Source: Lutibacter agarilyticus (GTDB taxonomy: Bacteria > Bacteroidota > Bacteroidia > Flavobacteriales > Flavobacteriaceae). Taken from it: a stretch of 64,000 nucleotides of DNA. Shown here piece by piece: positions 1 through 8,192 of the stretch; the stretch's first letter is position 1, and every line of letters begins with the position of its first letter. The position numbers were made by a program, and so were the translations under genes. Location: assembly GCF_900188235.1 (NCBI RefSeq), contig NZ_FZNT01000004.1, positions 62,001 through 126,000 on the forward strand, written 5' to 3'. The notes beneath the pieces are model-generated. The model saw only the letters and a program-made list of their open reading frames with translations, was not told where the DNA came from and did no database searches.

Positions 1-21
1 AAATTTGAATTTTCCATCTTC

Positions 22-318
22 TTAAAATTTACTATTTTTATCTTCATCCATTATTTCCTGGATTTTGCGTTGCTCCCAATCTTTTCCGAAGATTAAATTA
101 TTTCCAAACACACCAAATGCGTGGAAACAAACACCTATACCCCAACCTATCATTGGCCAATAAAACCACCAAACTCCTGGAGATGTCATATAATTTATAA
201 AAAATAAAAAAGGAATTACTAAACAGTATGCTAATAAATTAGCATAAAACCCTTTTATATTATCAACTTTTTTCTTTGCTCTAATGTATTTATCCTCTTC
301 TGTAAAATATGTTTTCAT
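22..318 (-). CDS. 2TM domain-containing small membrane protein
   Basis: A 98-residue protein with two hydrophobic segments (about residues 24-43 and 50-72) between charged ends, the pattern of the 2TM domain family (PF13239) common in Flavobacteriaceae beside LytS/LytTR two-component genes. Its N-terminal charged helix, the AYCLVIPFLF stretch, the GWGIG turn and the C-terminal DWEQRKIQEIM segment recur almost exactly in the C-terminal domain of the kinase gene just upstream (478-1821), so the two are paralogous domains. The molecular role is unknown; an accessory to the adjacent sensor kinase at the inner membrane is inferred from context. The partner response regulator would be expected to the left of the window, since none is present here. 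Confidence 0.85.
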   Translation of the reverse strand: MKTYFTEEDKYIRAKKKVDNIKGFYANLLAYCLVIPFLFFINYMTSPGVWWFYWPMIGWGIGVCFHAFGVFGNNLIFGKDWEQRKIQEIMDEDKNSKF

Positions 319-477
319 TGTTTTTATCGTTTTAGCTACTGGCTTTTGCCTTTAGCTAGTTGCTTAATATTTTTGTTATAAAATTATCGCTTCAACTTCG
401 CTTAGAAATCAGCATACTTTTGACTTTCAGCTTTTGACTTTTGACTTTAAAATTCAAGACTTTCCAACTATATTTAG
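319..477. repeat. intergenic low-complexity repeats and hairpin
   Basis: The 159-bp gap between the two 2TM genes holds an imperfect inverted repeat (TAGCT at 333-337, GGC at 341-343, GCC at 348-350, AGCTA at 354-358). It is followed by short direct repeats of CTTTTGACTTT (417-427 and twice, overlapping, within 431-448) with a degenerate further copy near 453-463. No ORF is evident. It looks like a simple expanded spacer; a transcript-processing or attenuation role for the hairpin is only conjecture. Confidence 0.5.
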
Positions 478-1821
478 TTACTCCCAATATTGCTTTTTAT
501 CTTCATTCATATATTCCTGAATTTTACGATCTTCCCAATCTCTTCCTAAAAACGGATTGTACGCAAAGGCCTTTAATCCTTGAAATATCAAACCTATACC
601 CCACCCCATAGCTGGAAACCAAAACCAGTGAAATTGTGGCACATAGGTGAAATTAATGTACATTAAAAAAGGAATTACAAGACAGTATGCAATTAAGCTT
701 GAATAAAACCCTTTTATCTCTTCTACACGCTCTACAGCCTTTATGTACTTTGAGCTTTCTATATTTTCTGATGTTTTCATAATTGTTGTTTTTTGAGTTA
801 ATAACGGTAATTTTACCGTAAATGCTTGTCCTGTTTTATCTACAGACACTTTTTTTAATGTGATTAAATTGTAACGATCTACAATATTTTTCAATCCAAC
901 TTTTGTTCCTTTTTCAACAATGGTTTTTGGATTGTAATTATTGGTTATAATTAAATAACCATCTTCTTCAATAATTTTTACTGTTAGTGGATTTTCTTCG
1001 GAAACCACATTGTGTTTTATGGTATTTTCTAATAACAACTGAAGCGATAGAGGAACAATTTTTAATTCTGGATTACTTGCTTTCTCTGGAATTTCAAAGG
1101 TAACAGCGTCTTCAAAACGCATTTTTAACAATTCCATATAGGTTTTTGCAAACAATAGTTCTTCATCTAAATCAATTAAATCTTTGTTTTTTTGCTCCAA
1201 CACATACCTGTACACTTTTGAAAGTTTTGTGGTAAACTTTTCTGCTTGTTTCGGGTTTTCACCAATTAAAGAAGTTAAAACATTTAAACTATTGAATAAA
1301 AAATGAGGATCTATTTGACTTTTTAACGACTCATATTTAGCTGTTTCTGTTTTTGCAACTATTTGTTGCTCGGTAACTTTTTTCTCGCTTAAAGCCTTGT
1401 AAAAAAAAATAGCATGAAAAACCAAGCTGGCAATTAATGTTAAACTCAATCCAAATAAATAATAAGTTGTTGCGCCTTCATCATATAAAAAAGTATCTAC
1501 TGGTTTTCCTAAAATTAGAACTAACGTTACAAACCTTAAAAGCACCAAACCTAGCATTGATAGTGTTACTGACCCCAAAGCACCAATTACCAATCTCTTT
1601 TTTGAATGCGCTTCCCAAGAAAATTTTGAATTCAAATAATAGAAAAAATAACCATTGATAGTTGATAGTACAAACGCATACATAAAATGAATACTAAAGA
1701 CCTTAAATAATTGGTCTAAAGGCAAATTAAAACCACCTCCAAAAACAAAACGCTCAATTATAAAAATTACAATGGCAATTATTAATGAAATTTTAAGCAG
1801 GTATTTTAAATCTTTTCTCAT
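478..1821 (-). CDS. LytS-type sensor histidine kinase fused to a C-terminal 2TM domain
   Basis: I place the start at the ATG at 1821 (447 residues); an upstream in-frame TTG at 1848 lies only 1 nt after the preceding stop and adds nothing recognisable. Four membrane helices fill residues 1-145. The His_kinase domain (PF06580) follows, with the phospho-acceptor His near residue 173 in the motif DPHFLFNSL, then an N-box (LLLENTIKHN, about 262-271) and a glycine-containing ATP lid (GLKNIVDRY). The kinase should end near residue 342, but the frame continues without a stop into a complete 2TM domain whose own Met is residue 348. The linker reads as an intergenic spacer whose TAA has become CAA. 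It presumably phosphorylates a LytTR-type regulator outside the window. The gene lies 28 nt after the DUF2141 gene, probably in one operon. Confidence 0.85.
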   Translation of the reverse strand: MRKDLKYLLKISLIIAIVIFIIERFVFGGGFNLPLDQLFKVFSIHFMYAFVLSTINGYFFYYLNSKFSWEAHSKKRLVIGALGSVTLSMLGLVLLRFVTLVLILGKPVDTFLYDEGATTYYLFGLSLTLIASLVFHAIFFYKALSEKKVTEQQIVAKTETAKYESLKSQIDPHFLFNSLNVLTSLIGENPKQAEKFTTKLSKVYRYVLEQKNKDLIDLDEELLFAKTYMELLKMRFEDAVTFEIPEKASNPELKIVPLSLQLLLENTIKHNVVSEENPLTVKIIEEDGYLIITNNYNPKTIVEKGTKVGLKNIVDRYNLITLKKVSVDKTGQAFTVKLPLLTQKTTIMKTSENIESSKYIKAVERVEEIKGFYSSLIAYCLVIPFLMYINFTYVPQFHWFWFPAMGWGIGLIFQGLKAFAYNPFLGRDWEDRKIQEYMNEDKKQYWE

Positions 1822-1849
1822 GCTATATGTATTGATTATATGCTGCAAT

Positions 1850-2281
1850 TTAAAACTTAATTTCTAAAATTACGTTGTTATTAGACACTTCAAATTTAGC
1901 ATCTTCAAATTGTGGCGGACCAAAATTCATTACATTGTTTGATACTCCAAAAGCTTCCTTTGGCATTCCGTTTAATTCAAAATCCATTTGACCATTGCTA
2001 TTTTCGTCATGAAAACAAACTATTGAATAGTTTCCTGTAGAAATATTTTCAAATTCAACTATACTCAAACCATTTTCAATAATTGCAGATTTACTTTCTA
2101 AAGGTGTTTTTAAAAAACCTTCTTCATTGTACAAAGCAAAAGCTATTGTTCCATTGTCACTTAAAGCATTTACTACAGATACTTTAATATTTCCTGTTTC
2201 TTTTAATTGCTCTTTTTCAGTTGACTGCGCCATTACGCCCGTTGTAAATAAAAAAGTCAGTGCTAAAATTAGATGTTGCAT
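1850..2281 (-). CDS. DUF2141 domain-containing secreted protein
   Basis: A 143-residue protein with a typical Sec signal peptide (about residues 1-18, ending in VMAQS), so it is exported to the periplasm or surface. The rest matches the DUF2141 family: the N-terminal strand KVSVVNAL, a central CFHDENSNGQMDFELNGMP segment and a terminal asparagine-rich strand. The conserved HDENSNGQ/D segment resembles a calcium-type loop, but no biochemical function is established. It is the first gene of the minus-strand group leading into the sensor kinase, whose ATG lies 28 nt beyond this stop. Its promoter is unclear; CACTTTTG at 2322-2329 (minus strand) is a seven-of-eight match to TAnnTTTG. Confidence 0.85.
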   Translation of the reverse strand: MQHLILALTFLFTTGVMAQSTEKEQLKETGNIKVSVVNALSDNGTIAFALYNEEGFLKTPLESKSAIIENGLSIVEFENISTGNYSIVCFHDENSNGQMDFELNGMPKEAFGVSNNVMNFGPPQFEDAKFEVSNNNVILEIKF

Positions 2282-2606
2282 GTTTAATTGTTTTTATGGT
2301 TAATTATTAATTTTCACACTTCAAAAGTGCAGCAAAAACCACTATGAAAAAATAGATTATTACTGAACTGTTGTTTTTATGGGATGAATTGTTGATTCCT
2401 ACTTATTCTCATTTTTTCAATAAAAATAATTTGAAAGAATTTAGAAATAACACACACTTAAAAAGAAAATCTACGTACAACAACCCCCAATTTCAAACGT
2501 TTTAAGAGCTAATAAAGTGGTAATTTAAAAACCTAACATTTGTCATATTTTTATATCAAAAAGTTCGTAACTTTATAACACTTTATTAATATTAACCGCA
2601 CATATT
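2282..2606. other. divergent intergenic region upstream of the EF-G paralogue
   Basis: This 325-bp AT-rich spacer separates the minus-strand DUF2141 gene from the plus-strand EF-G-like gene and should hold promoters for both. The best candidates are weak: TAACTTTA at 2568-2575 for the plus strand (one mismatch to TAnnTTTG; a TTG lies 25 bp upstream, a little too far) and the minus-strand near-match at 2322-2329. I see no ORF, RNA gene or strong hairpin. Confidence 0.4.
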
Positions 2607-4715
2607 ATGAAAATATACGATGATAAACACATTAAAAATGTTGCTTTTGTAGGCGCTCACAAAAGTGGGAAAACCACGCTTGCAGAAACAATGCTCTTTG
2701 AAGCTGGCTTAGTCAAACGCCGTGGTAGTGTTGAAAACAAAAATACTGTTTCAGACTATCACGAAATTGAACAAGAAAGAGAAACTTCCATTTTTGCCAC
2801 TCCTCTTCATACTGAATGGCGCAATTACAAAATAAACATTATTGATACTCCTGGCTTAGACGATTTTATTGGTGAAATCGCTTCAACTATGCGTGTTGCA
2901 GATTCTATTGTTACTGTAGTAAACGCACAACATGGTGTTGAAGTTGGAACTGAAATTATTTGGAATTATGTAGATCGTTTTTCAAAACCAACGTTATTCG
3001 TAATCAATCAAATAGATAGTCTTAAAGCCGATTTTAATGAAAGTTTTAAAAGTATTGTAGATTTAGTTGGAAATAACGCTGTTAAAATTCAATATCCAAT
3101 AATAGATGGTGGTGCACAATGTATTATTGATGTACTTAAAATGAAAATGTACAAGTTTGGGCCTGAAGGAGGCAGACCTGAAAAACATCAAATTCCTTCA
3201 GATCAAATTGACATTGCAAATAAATTACACAATGAATTAGTTGAAAAAGCTGCTGAAAACGACGAAGATTTAATGGAACTTTATTTTGATAAAGGTGAAT
3301 TAAATGAAGATGAAATGCGCGAAGGAATTAAAAAAGGAATGTTAAATCATGAAATTTTCCCTGTATTTTGTATTTCAGCATTGAATGATATGGGAAGTGG
3401 TCGTTTGATGGGATTCATTGATAATGTGGCACCTTCTGCTGCAGATTTAAAACCCGAGCAAAGTGTAGAAGGCGAAACTATAGAATGTAAGGTTGATGCG
3501 CCAACTTCATTATTCATTTTTAAAACTTTGTATGAACCTAACTTAGGACAAATTAGTTTTTTTAAAGTAAAATCGGGTGAAGTAAAACAAAATGATAAAT
3601 TAGAAAATTCAAGAAACGAAGAAATTGAGATTTTGAATCAGTTGTATATTATGGACGGTAAAAACCGTGAACCTGTTGAAAAATTAAGTGCAGGTGATAT
3701 TGGTGCTACCTTGAAATTAAAATACACGGAGACCAATGATACTTTAAGGACAAAAGATGCTAACATCACTATAAAACCTATAAAATATCCGGACCCAAGA
3801 ATAAGAAAATGCGTAAATGCTGTTGATAAAAATGACGAAGAAAAATTAAACGAAGCACTTAAAAGACTTCACAGTCAAGATCCAACGGTTACCATTCAAT
3901 ATTCAACAGAATTAAAGCAACAAATCTTATCATGTCAAGGAGAATTGCATTTGGCTACTATAAATTCAATGCTTCAAAAAATTTATGGGATCAAAGCTAA
4001 ATTTGAACAACCTAGAATTGCATATAGAGAGACTATTCAGCGTTCAGCAACTACAAGTTATAAGCACAAAAAACAATCTGGAGGATCTGGTCAATTTGGT
4101 GAAGTTCACTTAAAAATTGAACCTTGGTTTGAAGGAATGCCAGAACCAGAAGGATTTAACATTAGAGGTAAAGATGAAGTTTCTTTAGATTGGGGCGGAA
4201 AATTAATATTTTATAACTGTATAGTTGGAGGTGTTATAGATACTCGATACTTACCATCTGTATTAAAAGGTTGCCTAGAAGTTATGGAAGAGGGGCCGTT
4301 AACAGGATCGTATGCCCGAGATATTAGAGTAATGGTTTTTGATGGAAAAATGCACTCGGTAGATTCTAATGATATTTCTTTTAAAATTGCTGCAGCACAC
4401 GCTTTTAAAGCTGCATTTTTACAAGCAAAACCAAAATTATTAGAACCCGTTCATGAACTTACAGTTAAGGTTCCTGAAGAATTAATGGGAAATGTGATGA
4501 CCGATTTACAATCTAGAAGAGCTATTATTTTAGGAATGGATAGTGATGGCAGATACCAATCTATCAAAGCAAAAACTCCTTTGGCAGAAATGTATCGTTA
4601 TTCTACAACTCTACGTTCTATTACTCAAGGTCGAGGAAGTTTTAGCACTAAATTCTCAAACTTTGAACTCGTTCCAAATAATATTCAAGATACGTTAACA
4701 AAAACAGGAAGTTAA
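2607..4715 (+). CDS. elongation factor G-like translational GTPase (second EF-G type)
   Basis: A 702-residue EF-G family GTPase. The P-loop is at residues 16-24 (GAHKSGKTT) and the G3 motif DTPG at 80-83. Domain II and the EF-G domains III-V are recognisable (HKKQSGGSGQFGEV corresponds to the domain IV start; DLQSRRAIILGMD lies in domain V). Two G motifs deviate from housekeeping EF-G: the G4 NKxD reads NQID (134-137), and the usual RGITI switch-I motif is ETSIFATPL. This fits the EF-G paralogue group found in many Bacteroidetes rather than the str-operon fusA, and no ribosomal genes flank it. Its role is unknown; ribosome recycling or stress translation is known for some EF-G2 proteins. The gene is monocistronic, with a terminator just after the stop. 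Confidence 0.88.
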   Translation: MKIYDDKHIKNVAFVGAHKSGKTTLAETMLFEAGLVKRRGSVENKNTVSDYHEIEQERETSIFATPLHTEWRNYKINIIDTPGLDDFIGEIASTMRVADSIVTVVNAQHGVEVGTEIIWNYVDRFSKPTLFVINQIDSLKADFNESFKSIVDLVGNNAVKIQYPIIDGGAQCIIDVLKMKMYKFGPEGGRPEKHQIPSDQIDIANKLHNELVEKAAENDEDLMELYFDKGELNEDEMREGIKKGMLNHEIFPVFCISALNDMGSGRLMGFIDNVAPSAADLKPEQSVEGETIECKVDAPTSLFIFKTLYEPNLGQISFFKVKSGEVKQNDKLENSRNEEIEILNQLYIMDGKNREPVEKLSAGDIGATLKLKYTETNDTLRTKDANITIKPIKYPDPRIRKCVNAVDKNDEEKLNEALKRLHSQDPTVTIQYSTELKQQILSCQGELHLATINSMLQKIYGIKAKFEQPRIAYRETIQRSATTSYKHKKQSGGSGQFGEVHLKIEPWFEGMPEPEGFNIRGKDEVSLDWGGKLIFYNCIVGGVIDTRYLPSVLKGCLEVMEEGPLTGSYARDIRVMVFDGKMHSVDSNDISFKIAAAHAFKAAFLQAKPKLLEPVHELTVKVPEELMGNVMTDLQSRRAIILGMDSDGRYQSIKAKTPLAEMYRYSTTLRSITQGRGSFSTKFSNFELVPNNIQDTLTKTGS

Positions 4716-4737
4716 CCAAACATTTATTTTTAAATTA

Positions 4738-4776
4738 AAGACTCGCCTTTTCTTACGAATTTGGCGAGTCTTTTTT
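4738..4776 (+). terminator. intrinsic terminator after EF-G paralogue
   Basis: GACTCGCC pairs with GGCGAGTC around a loop of about 15 nt, with A-run and T-run flanks (AAA before, TTTTTT after). It lies 23 nt after the stop codon. Confidence 0.85.
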
Positions 4777-5042
4777 GGTATTCATATCAATATTTATTAC
4801 TTAATTCAATTTAATTTTATAATTCACATTGGTTTAGTCGGTTTGTTACTTAACACAATTTTTATAAATTAATAAATACCAATACACTTGCAATTTATTA
4901 ATAAATAACTGATTACAGAAACAAATACACTAATATTTAACACTTTAGATGGTTTTTAATTAAAAATTTAACAATATTAATTGCGTTTTTAGCAATCAAT
5001 AGATATTCATCTGATAACAACTTAAAATGTAGAAGAAATCAT

Positions 5043-5050
5043 TATATTTG
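5043..5050 (+). promoter_or_regulatory. -7 box (TAnnTTTG) for the 5069 operon
   Basis: TATATTTG is an exact match to the Bacteroidetes -7 consensus, 18 bp before the ATG at 5069. An upstream in-frame TTG (5048) falls inside this box, which argues that it is not the start codon. Confidence 0.65.
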
Positions 5051-5068
5051 CAAACTAATTTAGTAACT

Positions 5069-5254
5069 ATGAAATTATTACTTTTAACATTGGCACTTTT
5101 AGGTGTTGGGGTTGCGGGAATAGCAATAAAAATTTGGGCAAAAAAAGACGGTAAATTCGCTGGTACTTGTGCTAGTCAGAACCCGCATTTAAACAAAAAT
5201 GGAGAGCCTTGTGGATTCTGTGGGAAAACTGCAGATGAATGTGAAAACAGGTAA
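5069..5254 (+). CDS. small membrane protein with a four-cysteine C-terminal motif
   Basis: A 61-residue protein with one N-terminal hydrophobic helix (about residues 2-22) followed by a short hydrophilic tail. The tail holds cysteines at 34, 48, 51 and 58 (C-x13-C-x2-C-x6-C), with the central pair in PCGFCGK. The spacing suggests a metal or Fe-S site or disulfides; the residues are visible but the ligand is not. Similar proteins appear in flavobacterial genomes under the uninformative name 'membrane or secreted protein'. It opens an operon, with its stop 3 nt before the GT2 start. The start at 5069 is chosen because the upstream in-frame TTG overlaps the promoter box. Confidence 0.75.
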   Translation: MKLLLLTLALLGVGVAGIAIKIWAKKDGKFAGTCASQNPHLNKNGEPCGFCGKTADECENR

Positions 5255-5257
5255 TAT

Positions 5258-6370
5258 ATGTTGCTTGAATATGTGTTTATTGCTTTTATAGCAATTGTTT
5301 GTATTCAATTTATGTATTACATTCCATTATTTGGATCTTTTGCTTTTTCAAGGCAGCATACAAATCCCCCTTCTTTTAACAAACCCATTTCTGTAATTAT
5401 TTGCGCTAAAAACGAAGCTAAAAATTTAACAAAAAACATCCCTACTTTTATTGAACAAAATTATTCGGATTTTGAATTAGTTTTGATCAATGATAGTTCT
5501 CATGACGATACGCTAAACATTTTAGAAGCGTTTCAAAAAAAACAACCTTCACTAATTAAAATTGTAAATGTTGCTGCCAATGAACAATTTTGGGGGAGTA
5601 AAAAATACGCTCTTACACTTGGCATAAAAGCTGCATCTCACGAATATTTATTATTTTCAGATGCGGATTGCAAACCGATTTCTAAAAATTGGATTACTGA
5701 AATGGCAGGGAATTACAGTGATTCAAAAGAATTGATTTTAGGTTATGGCGCCTATAAAAAAATCAATAAATCGTTTTTAAATAAAATAATTCGTTTTGAA
5801 ACGCTTATAACTGCTGTACAATATTTTTCGTATGCTAAAATTGGAATTCCGTATATGGGGGTTGGACGAAATTTAGCGTACACTAAAGATTTGTTTTTCG
5901 CCAATAAAGGTTTTGTAAACCACATTAAAATTAAATCTGGTGACGATGATTTATTTGTAAATCAGGTGGCAACTAAAAAAAACACAGCCATTTGTACTTC
6001 AACTAATAGTTTTACTATTTCAACACCTAAAACATCTTTTAAAAACTGGATTCAACAGAAAAGAAGGCATATATCTACCGCTTCACACTACAAGCCATTA
6101 CATAAATTTTTATTAGGCTTATACTATAGTTCACAACTGCTATTTTGGATGTTAAGTGCTGTTTTACTTTTATTTTTATATAACTGGCAAATAGTTGTTG
6201 GCTTGTTTATTTTTCGCAATATTTTGTTGTATCTTTCTGTTGGAATTTCAGCAAAAAAAATTAATGAAAAAGACTTGATTTTGTTCTTGCCTATTTATGA
6301 ATTATTTCTGATTTTAGTACAATTGTTTATCTTTATAAAAAATCTAAGCTCAAAACCCTCACATTGGTAA
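5258..6370 (+). CDS. membrane glycosyltransferase family 2
   Basis: A 370-residue protein with an N-terminal membrane helix, then a GT-A fold of family 2. ISVIICAKNEAKNL (near 45-58) is the nucleotide-binding strand, FSDADCKP (near 134-141) the DxD-type metal site, SGDDDLF (about 228-234) the acceptor ED-like motif and QKRRH (about 269-273) the Q/RxxRW-like motif of processive enzymes. Two or three hydrophobic helices close the protein (about 290-360). It probably transfers a sugar from a nucleotide donor to a lipid or polymer at the inner membrane; donor and acceptor are unknown. The next gene, an ECF sigma factor, starts inside the last codons of this one. Confidence 0.85.
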   Translation: MLLEYVFIAFIAIVCIQFMYYIPLFGSFAFSRQHTNPPSFNKPISVIICAKNEAKNLTKNIPTFIEQNYSDFELVLINDSSHDDTLNILEAFQKKQPSLIKIVNVAANEQFWGSKKYALTLGIKAASHEYLLFSDADCKPISKNWITEMAGNYSDSKELILGYGAYKKINKSFLNKIIRFETLITAVQYFSYAKIGIPYMGVGRNLAYTKDLFFANKGFVNHIKIKSGDDDLFVNQVATKKNTAICTSTNSFTISTPKTSFKNWIQQKRRHISTASHYKPLHKFLLGLYYSSQLLFWMLSAVLLLFLYNWQIVVGLFIFRNILLYLSVGISAKKINEKDLILFLPIYELFLILVQLFIFIKNLSSKPSHW

Positions 6371-6930
6371 CAAAAAATAGCGATATTTCAACTTTAATTG
6401 AAAAAGCACGTTTAAAGGATCAAAAAGCTTTTAATGCACTTTTGAACACGTATTGGAGTGATGTGTTTAGGTTTCAGCTATCCAAAGCTGAAAATGAAGA
6501 TGAAGCTGAAGACATTACCATTAAAACATTTTCAAAAGCTTTTGATAAAATTCACTTGTACAATGAACGCTACAACTTTAAAACTTGGTTAATTTCAATT
6601 TCAAAAAACATATTTTTAGACCATAAGCGAAAACAACGTACTGATATTATTTCTATCAATAAAAAGGAATCTGAAGCTTATAAAATTTTTGATGAAACAC
6701 CATCTCCAGAAGATCAGCTTATTATTGAACAAAATTTAGCCCAGTTATTGAATTACATCAAACAATTAAAACCTCATTATCAAGAGATTATCAATCTTCG
6801 CTACTTTAGAGAAATGAGCTATAAAGAAATGGCTGATATGTTGAATGAACCTATGAGTAATATCAAAGTAAAATTATTAAGAGCTAAAAAATTATTAGCT
6901 GACATTATTGAAAAATCACGAAAAAATTGA
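6364..6930 (+). CDS. ECF-type RNA polymerase sigma factor
   Basis: A 188-residue sigma-70 family factor. Region 2 covers about residues 14-90 (FRFQLSKAENEDEAEDITIKTF, then FKTWLISISKN), and region 4 about 125-180 with the helix-turn-helix YFREMSYKEMADMLNEPMSNIKVKLLRAKKLL. No ATG lies near the N-terminus, so translation most likely begins at the TTG at 6364, overlapping the glycosyltransferase stop by 7 nt, which implies translational coupling. No anti-sigma gene is adjacent: the next gene is a transporter, joined through a TTGA overlap. The target promoters cannot be read from this window. Confidence 0.88.
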   Translation: MVTKNSDISTLIEKARLKDQKAFNALLNTYWSDVFRFQLSKAENEDEAEDITIKTFSKAFDKIHLYNERYNFKTWLISISKNIFLDHKRKQRTDIISINKKESEAYKIFDETPSPEDQLIIEQNLAQLLNYIKQLKPHYQEIINLRYFREMSYKEMADMLNEPMSNIKVKLLRAKKLLADIIEKSRKN

Positions 6931-8156
6931 AGTTTTCATTTTTTAATTGGTTAAAAAAATTAGGTCCTGGCTTATTGTTTGCAGGTGCTGCTATTGGAGT
7001 TTCTCACTTAGTACAATCTACACGCGCAGGAGCAGATTTTGGTTTTGGATTAATTTGGGCATTGATTTTAATTCATCTAATAAAATATCCTTTTTTTCAA
7101 TTCGGACCTCGTTACGCTACCGCCACCGGTGAAAGTTTATTAGATGGTTACAAAAGATTAGGAAAAGGCGTTTTAGCAGCCTATTTTGTATTGAACCTAG
7201 CCACTATGTTTACCATTCAAGCAGCTGTAACTGTTGTAACTGCAGGCTTAGCAGCTAACTTATTTGGTATTACTACAAACCCAATTATCTGGAGTATTAT
7301 TATAACCGTTATATGCTTTTTACTGTTAATTATTGGTCGTTATAAATTATTAGATCATTTAATGAAATTCATAATAGTAATACTTTCAATTAGCACAATT
7401 ACGGCGTTCGCTTTAGCTGTTATCAATTCAAACACTAGTTATAATTTTGATCAAATTATTCCTGAAGGAAGTATTGAAGTTGCATTTTTAATTGCTTTTT
7501 TAGGTTGGATGCCAGCACCACTTGATGTTTCCGTTTGGCAATCGCTTTGGGCTATAGAAAAACAAAAAGACAAAAATTCTAAGTTCGATACTAAACAATC
7601 AATTTTTGATTTTAACATTGGTTATATTTCAACATTAATTCTTGGAGTATTTTTTGTTTCACTTGGAGCTATAGTAATGTTCAATTCTGGTGAAACGTTT
7701 AGCAACAGTGCTTTTAAATTTTCAGAACAACTCATAAATTTATACACGAGTAGCTTGGGTGCTAAAGCTTCTGTTTTTATTGCAGTCGCCGCATTTACTA
7801 CCATGTTTAGCACTACATTAACTACACTAGATGCTTCCCCTAGAGCAATGACAAAAACGTTTGATTTATTAACCGATAAATCGTACAAAAACAGCTACTG
7901 GTTTTGGATTAGTTTTTTAGCCATTGGAACCATTTCAATATTATTATTTTTTATGTCTGAAATGGGTTTATTAATTAAAATCGCTACAATACTCTCTTTT
8001 TTAACAGCTCCGTTTTTTGCAATTATTAATTTTAAATTGATATCAGGAAAACACACACCAAAAGAACACCGTCCTTCAAACGGTTTAAAATTATTAAGTT
8101 GGATTGGAATTTTATTTTTAATAGGCTTTAGTATATGGTATCTTATTAGTTTATAA
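6927..8156 (+). CDS. Nramp-related transporter lacking canonical metal-site motifs
   Basis: A 409-residue integral membrane protein with about eleven hydrophobic helices. The N-terminus (GPGLLFAGAAIGVSHLVQST, then TRAGADFGFGLIWALIL) aligns with TM1-TM2 of the Nramp/MntH family. However, the TM1 metal-binding DPGN is replaced by the IGVS region (residues 23-26), and the TM6 MPH motif reads WMPAPLD (194-200), keeping the Met but not the His. It is therefore an Nramp homologue whose substrate should not be assumed to be Mn2+ or Fe2+. The start is TTG at 6927, forming a TTGA overlap with the sigma factor stop, so it is coupled to that gene. Confidence 0.8.
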   Translation: MKFSFFNWLKKLGPGLLFAGAAIGVSHLVQSTRAGADFGFGLIWALILIHLIKYPFFQFGPRYATATGESLLDGYKRLGKGVLAAYFVLNLATMFTIQAAVTVVTAGLAANLFGITTNPIIWSIIITVICFLLLIIGRYKLLDHLMKFIIVILSISTITAFALAVINSNTSYNFDQIIPEGSIEVAFLIAFLGWMPAPLDVSVWQSLWAIEKQKDKNSKFDTKQSIFDFNIGYISTLILGVFFVSLGAIVMFNSGETFSNSAFKFSEQLINLYTSSLGAKASVFIAVAAFTTMFSTTLTTLDASPRAMTKTFDLLTDKSYKNSYWFWISFLAIGTISILLFFMSEMGLLIKIATILSFLTAPFFAIINFKLISGKHTPKEHRPSNGLKLLSWIGILFLIGFSIWYLISL

Positions 8157-8165
8157 AATTCTTTG

Positions 8166-8173
8166 TATTTTTG
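8166..8173 (+). promoter_or_regulatory. -7 box for lipA
   Basis: TATTTTTG matches TAnnTTTG exactly, 20 bp before the lipA ATG and just after the transporter stop, so lipA probably has its own promoter. Confidence 0.6.
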
Positions 8174-8192
8174 CATTCAATTTTTATAAAGA

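Larger units (their letters stand above)
4716..5068 (+). other. intergenic stretch holding a terminator and a promoter
   Basis: Apart from the EF-G terminator (4738-4776) and the -7 box at 5043-5050, this 353-bp AT-rich gap contains no ORF or RNA structure that I can support. Its middle (4780-5030) is repetitive A/T tracts such as TTAATAAAT. Confidence 0.4.

Noticed and set aside
417..463. CTTTTGACTTT direct repeats as a CRISPR-like array
   Set aside because: The units are about 11 bp, overlapping and without unique spacers or cas genes, so this is simple sequence expansion.
1819..1848. TTG at 1848 as the start of the sensor kinase
   Set aside because: It abuts the previous stop and adds nine residues unlike a kinase N-terminus; the ATG at 1821 directly precedes the first membrane helix.
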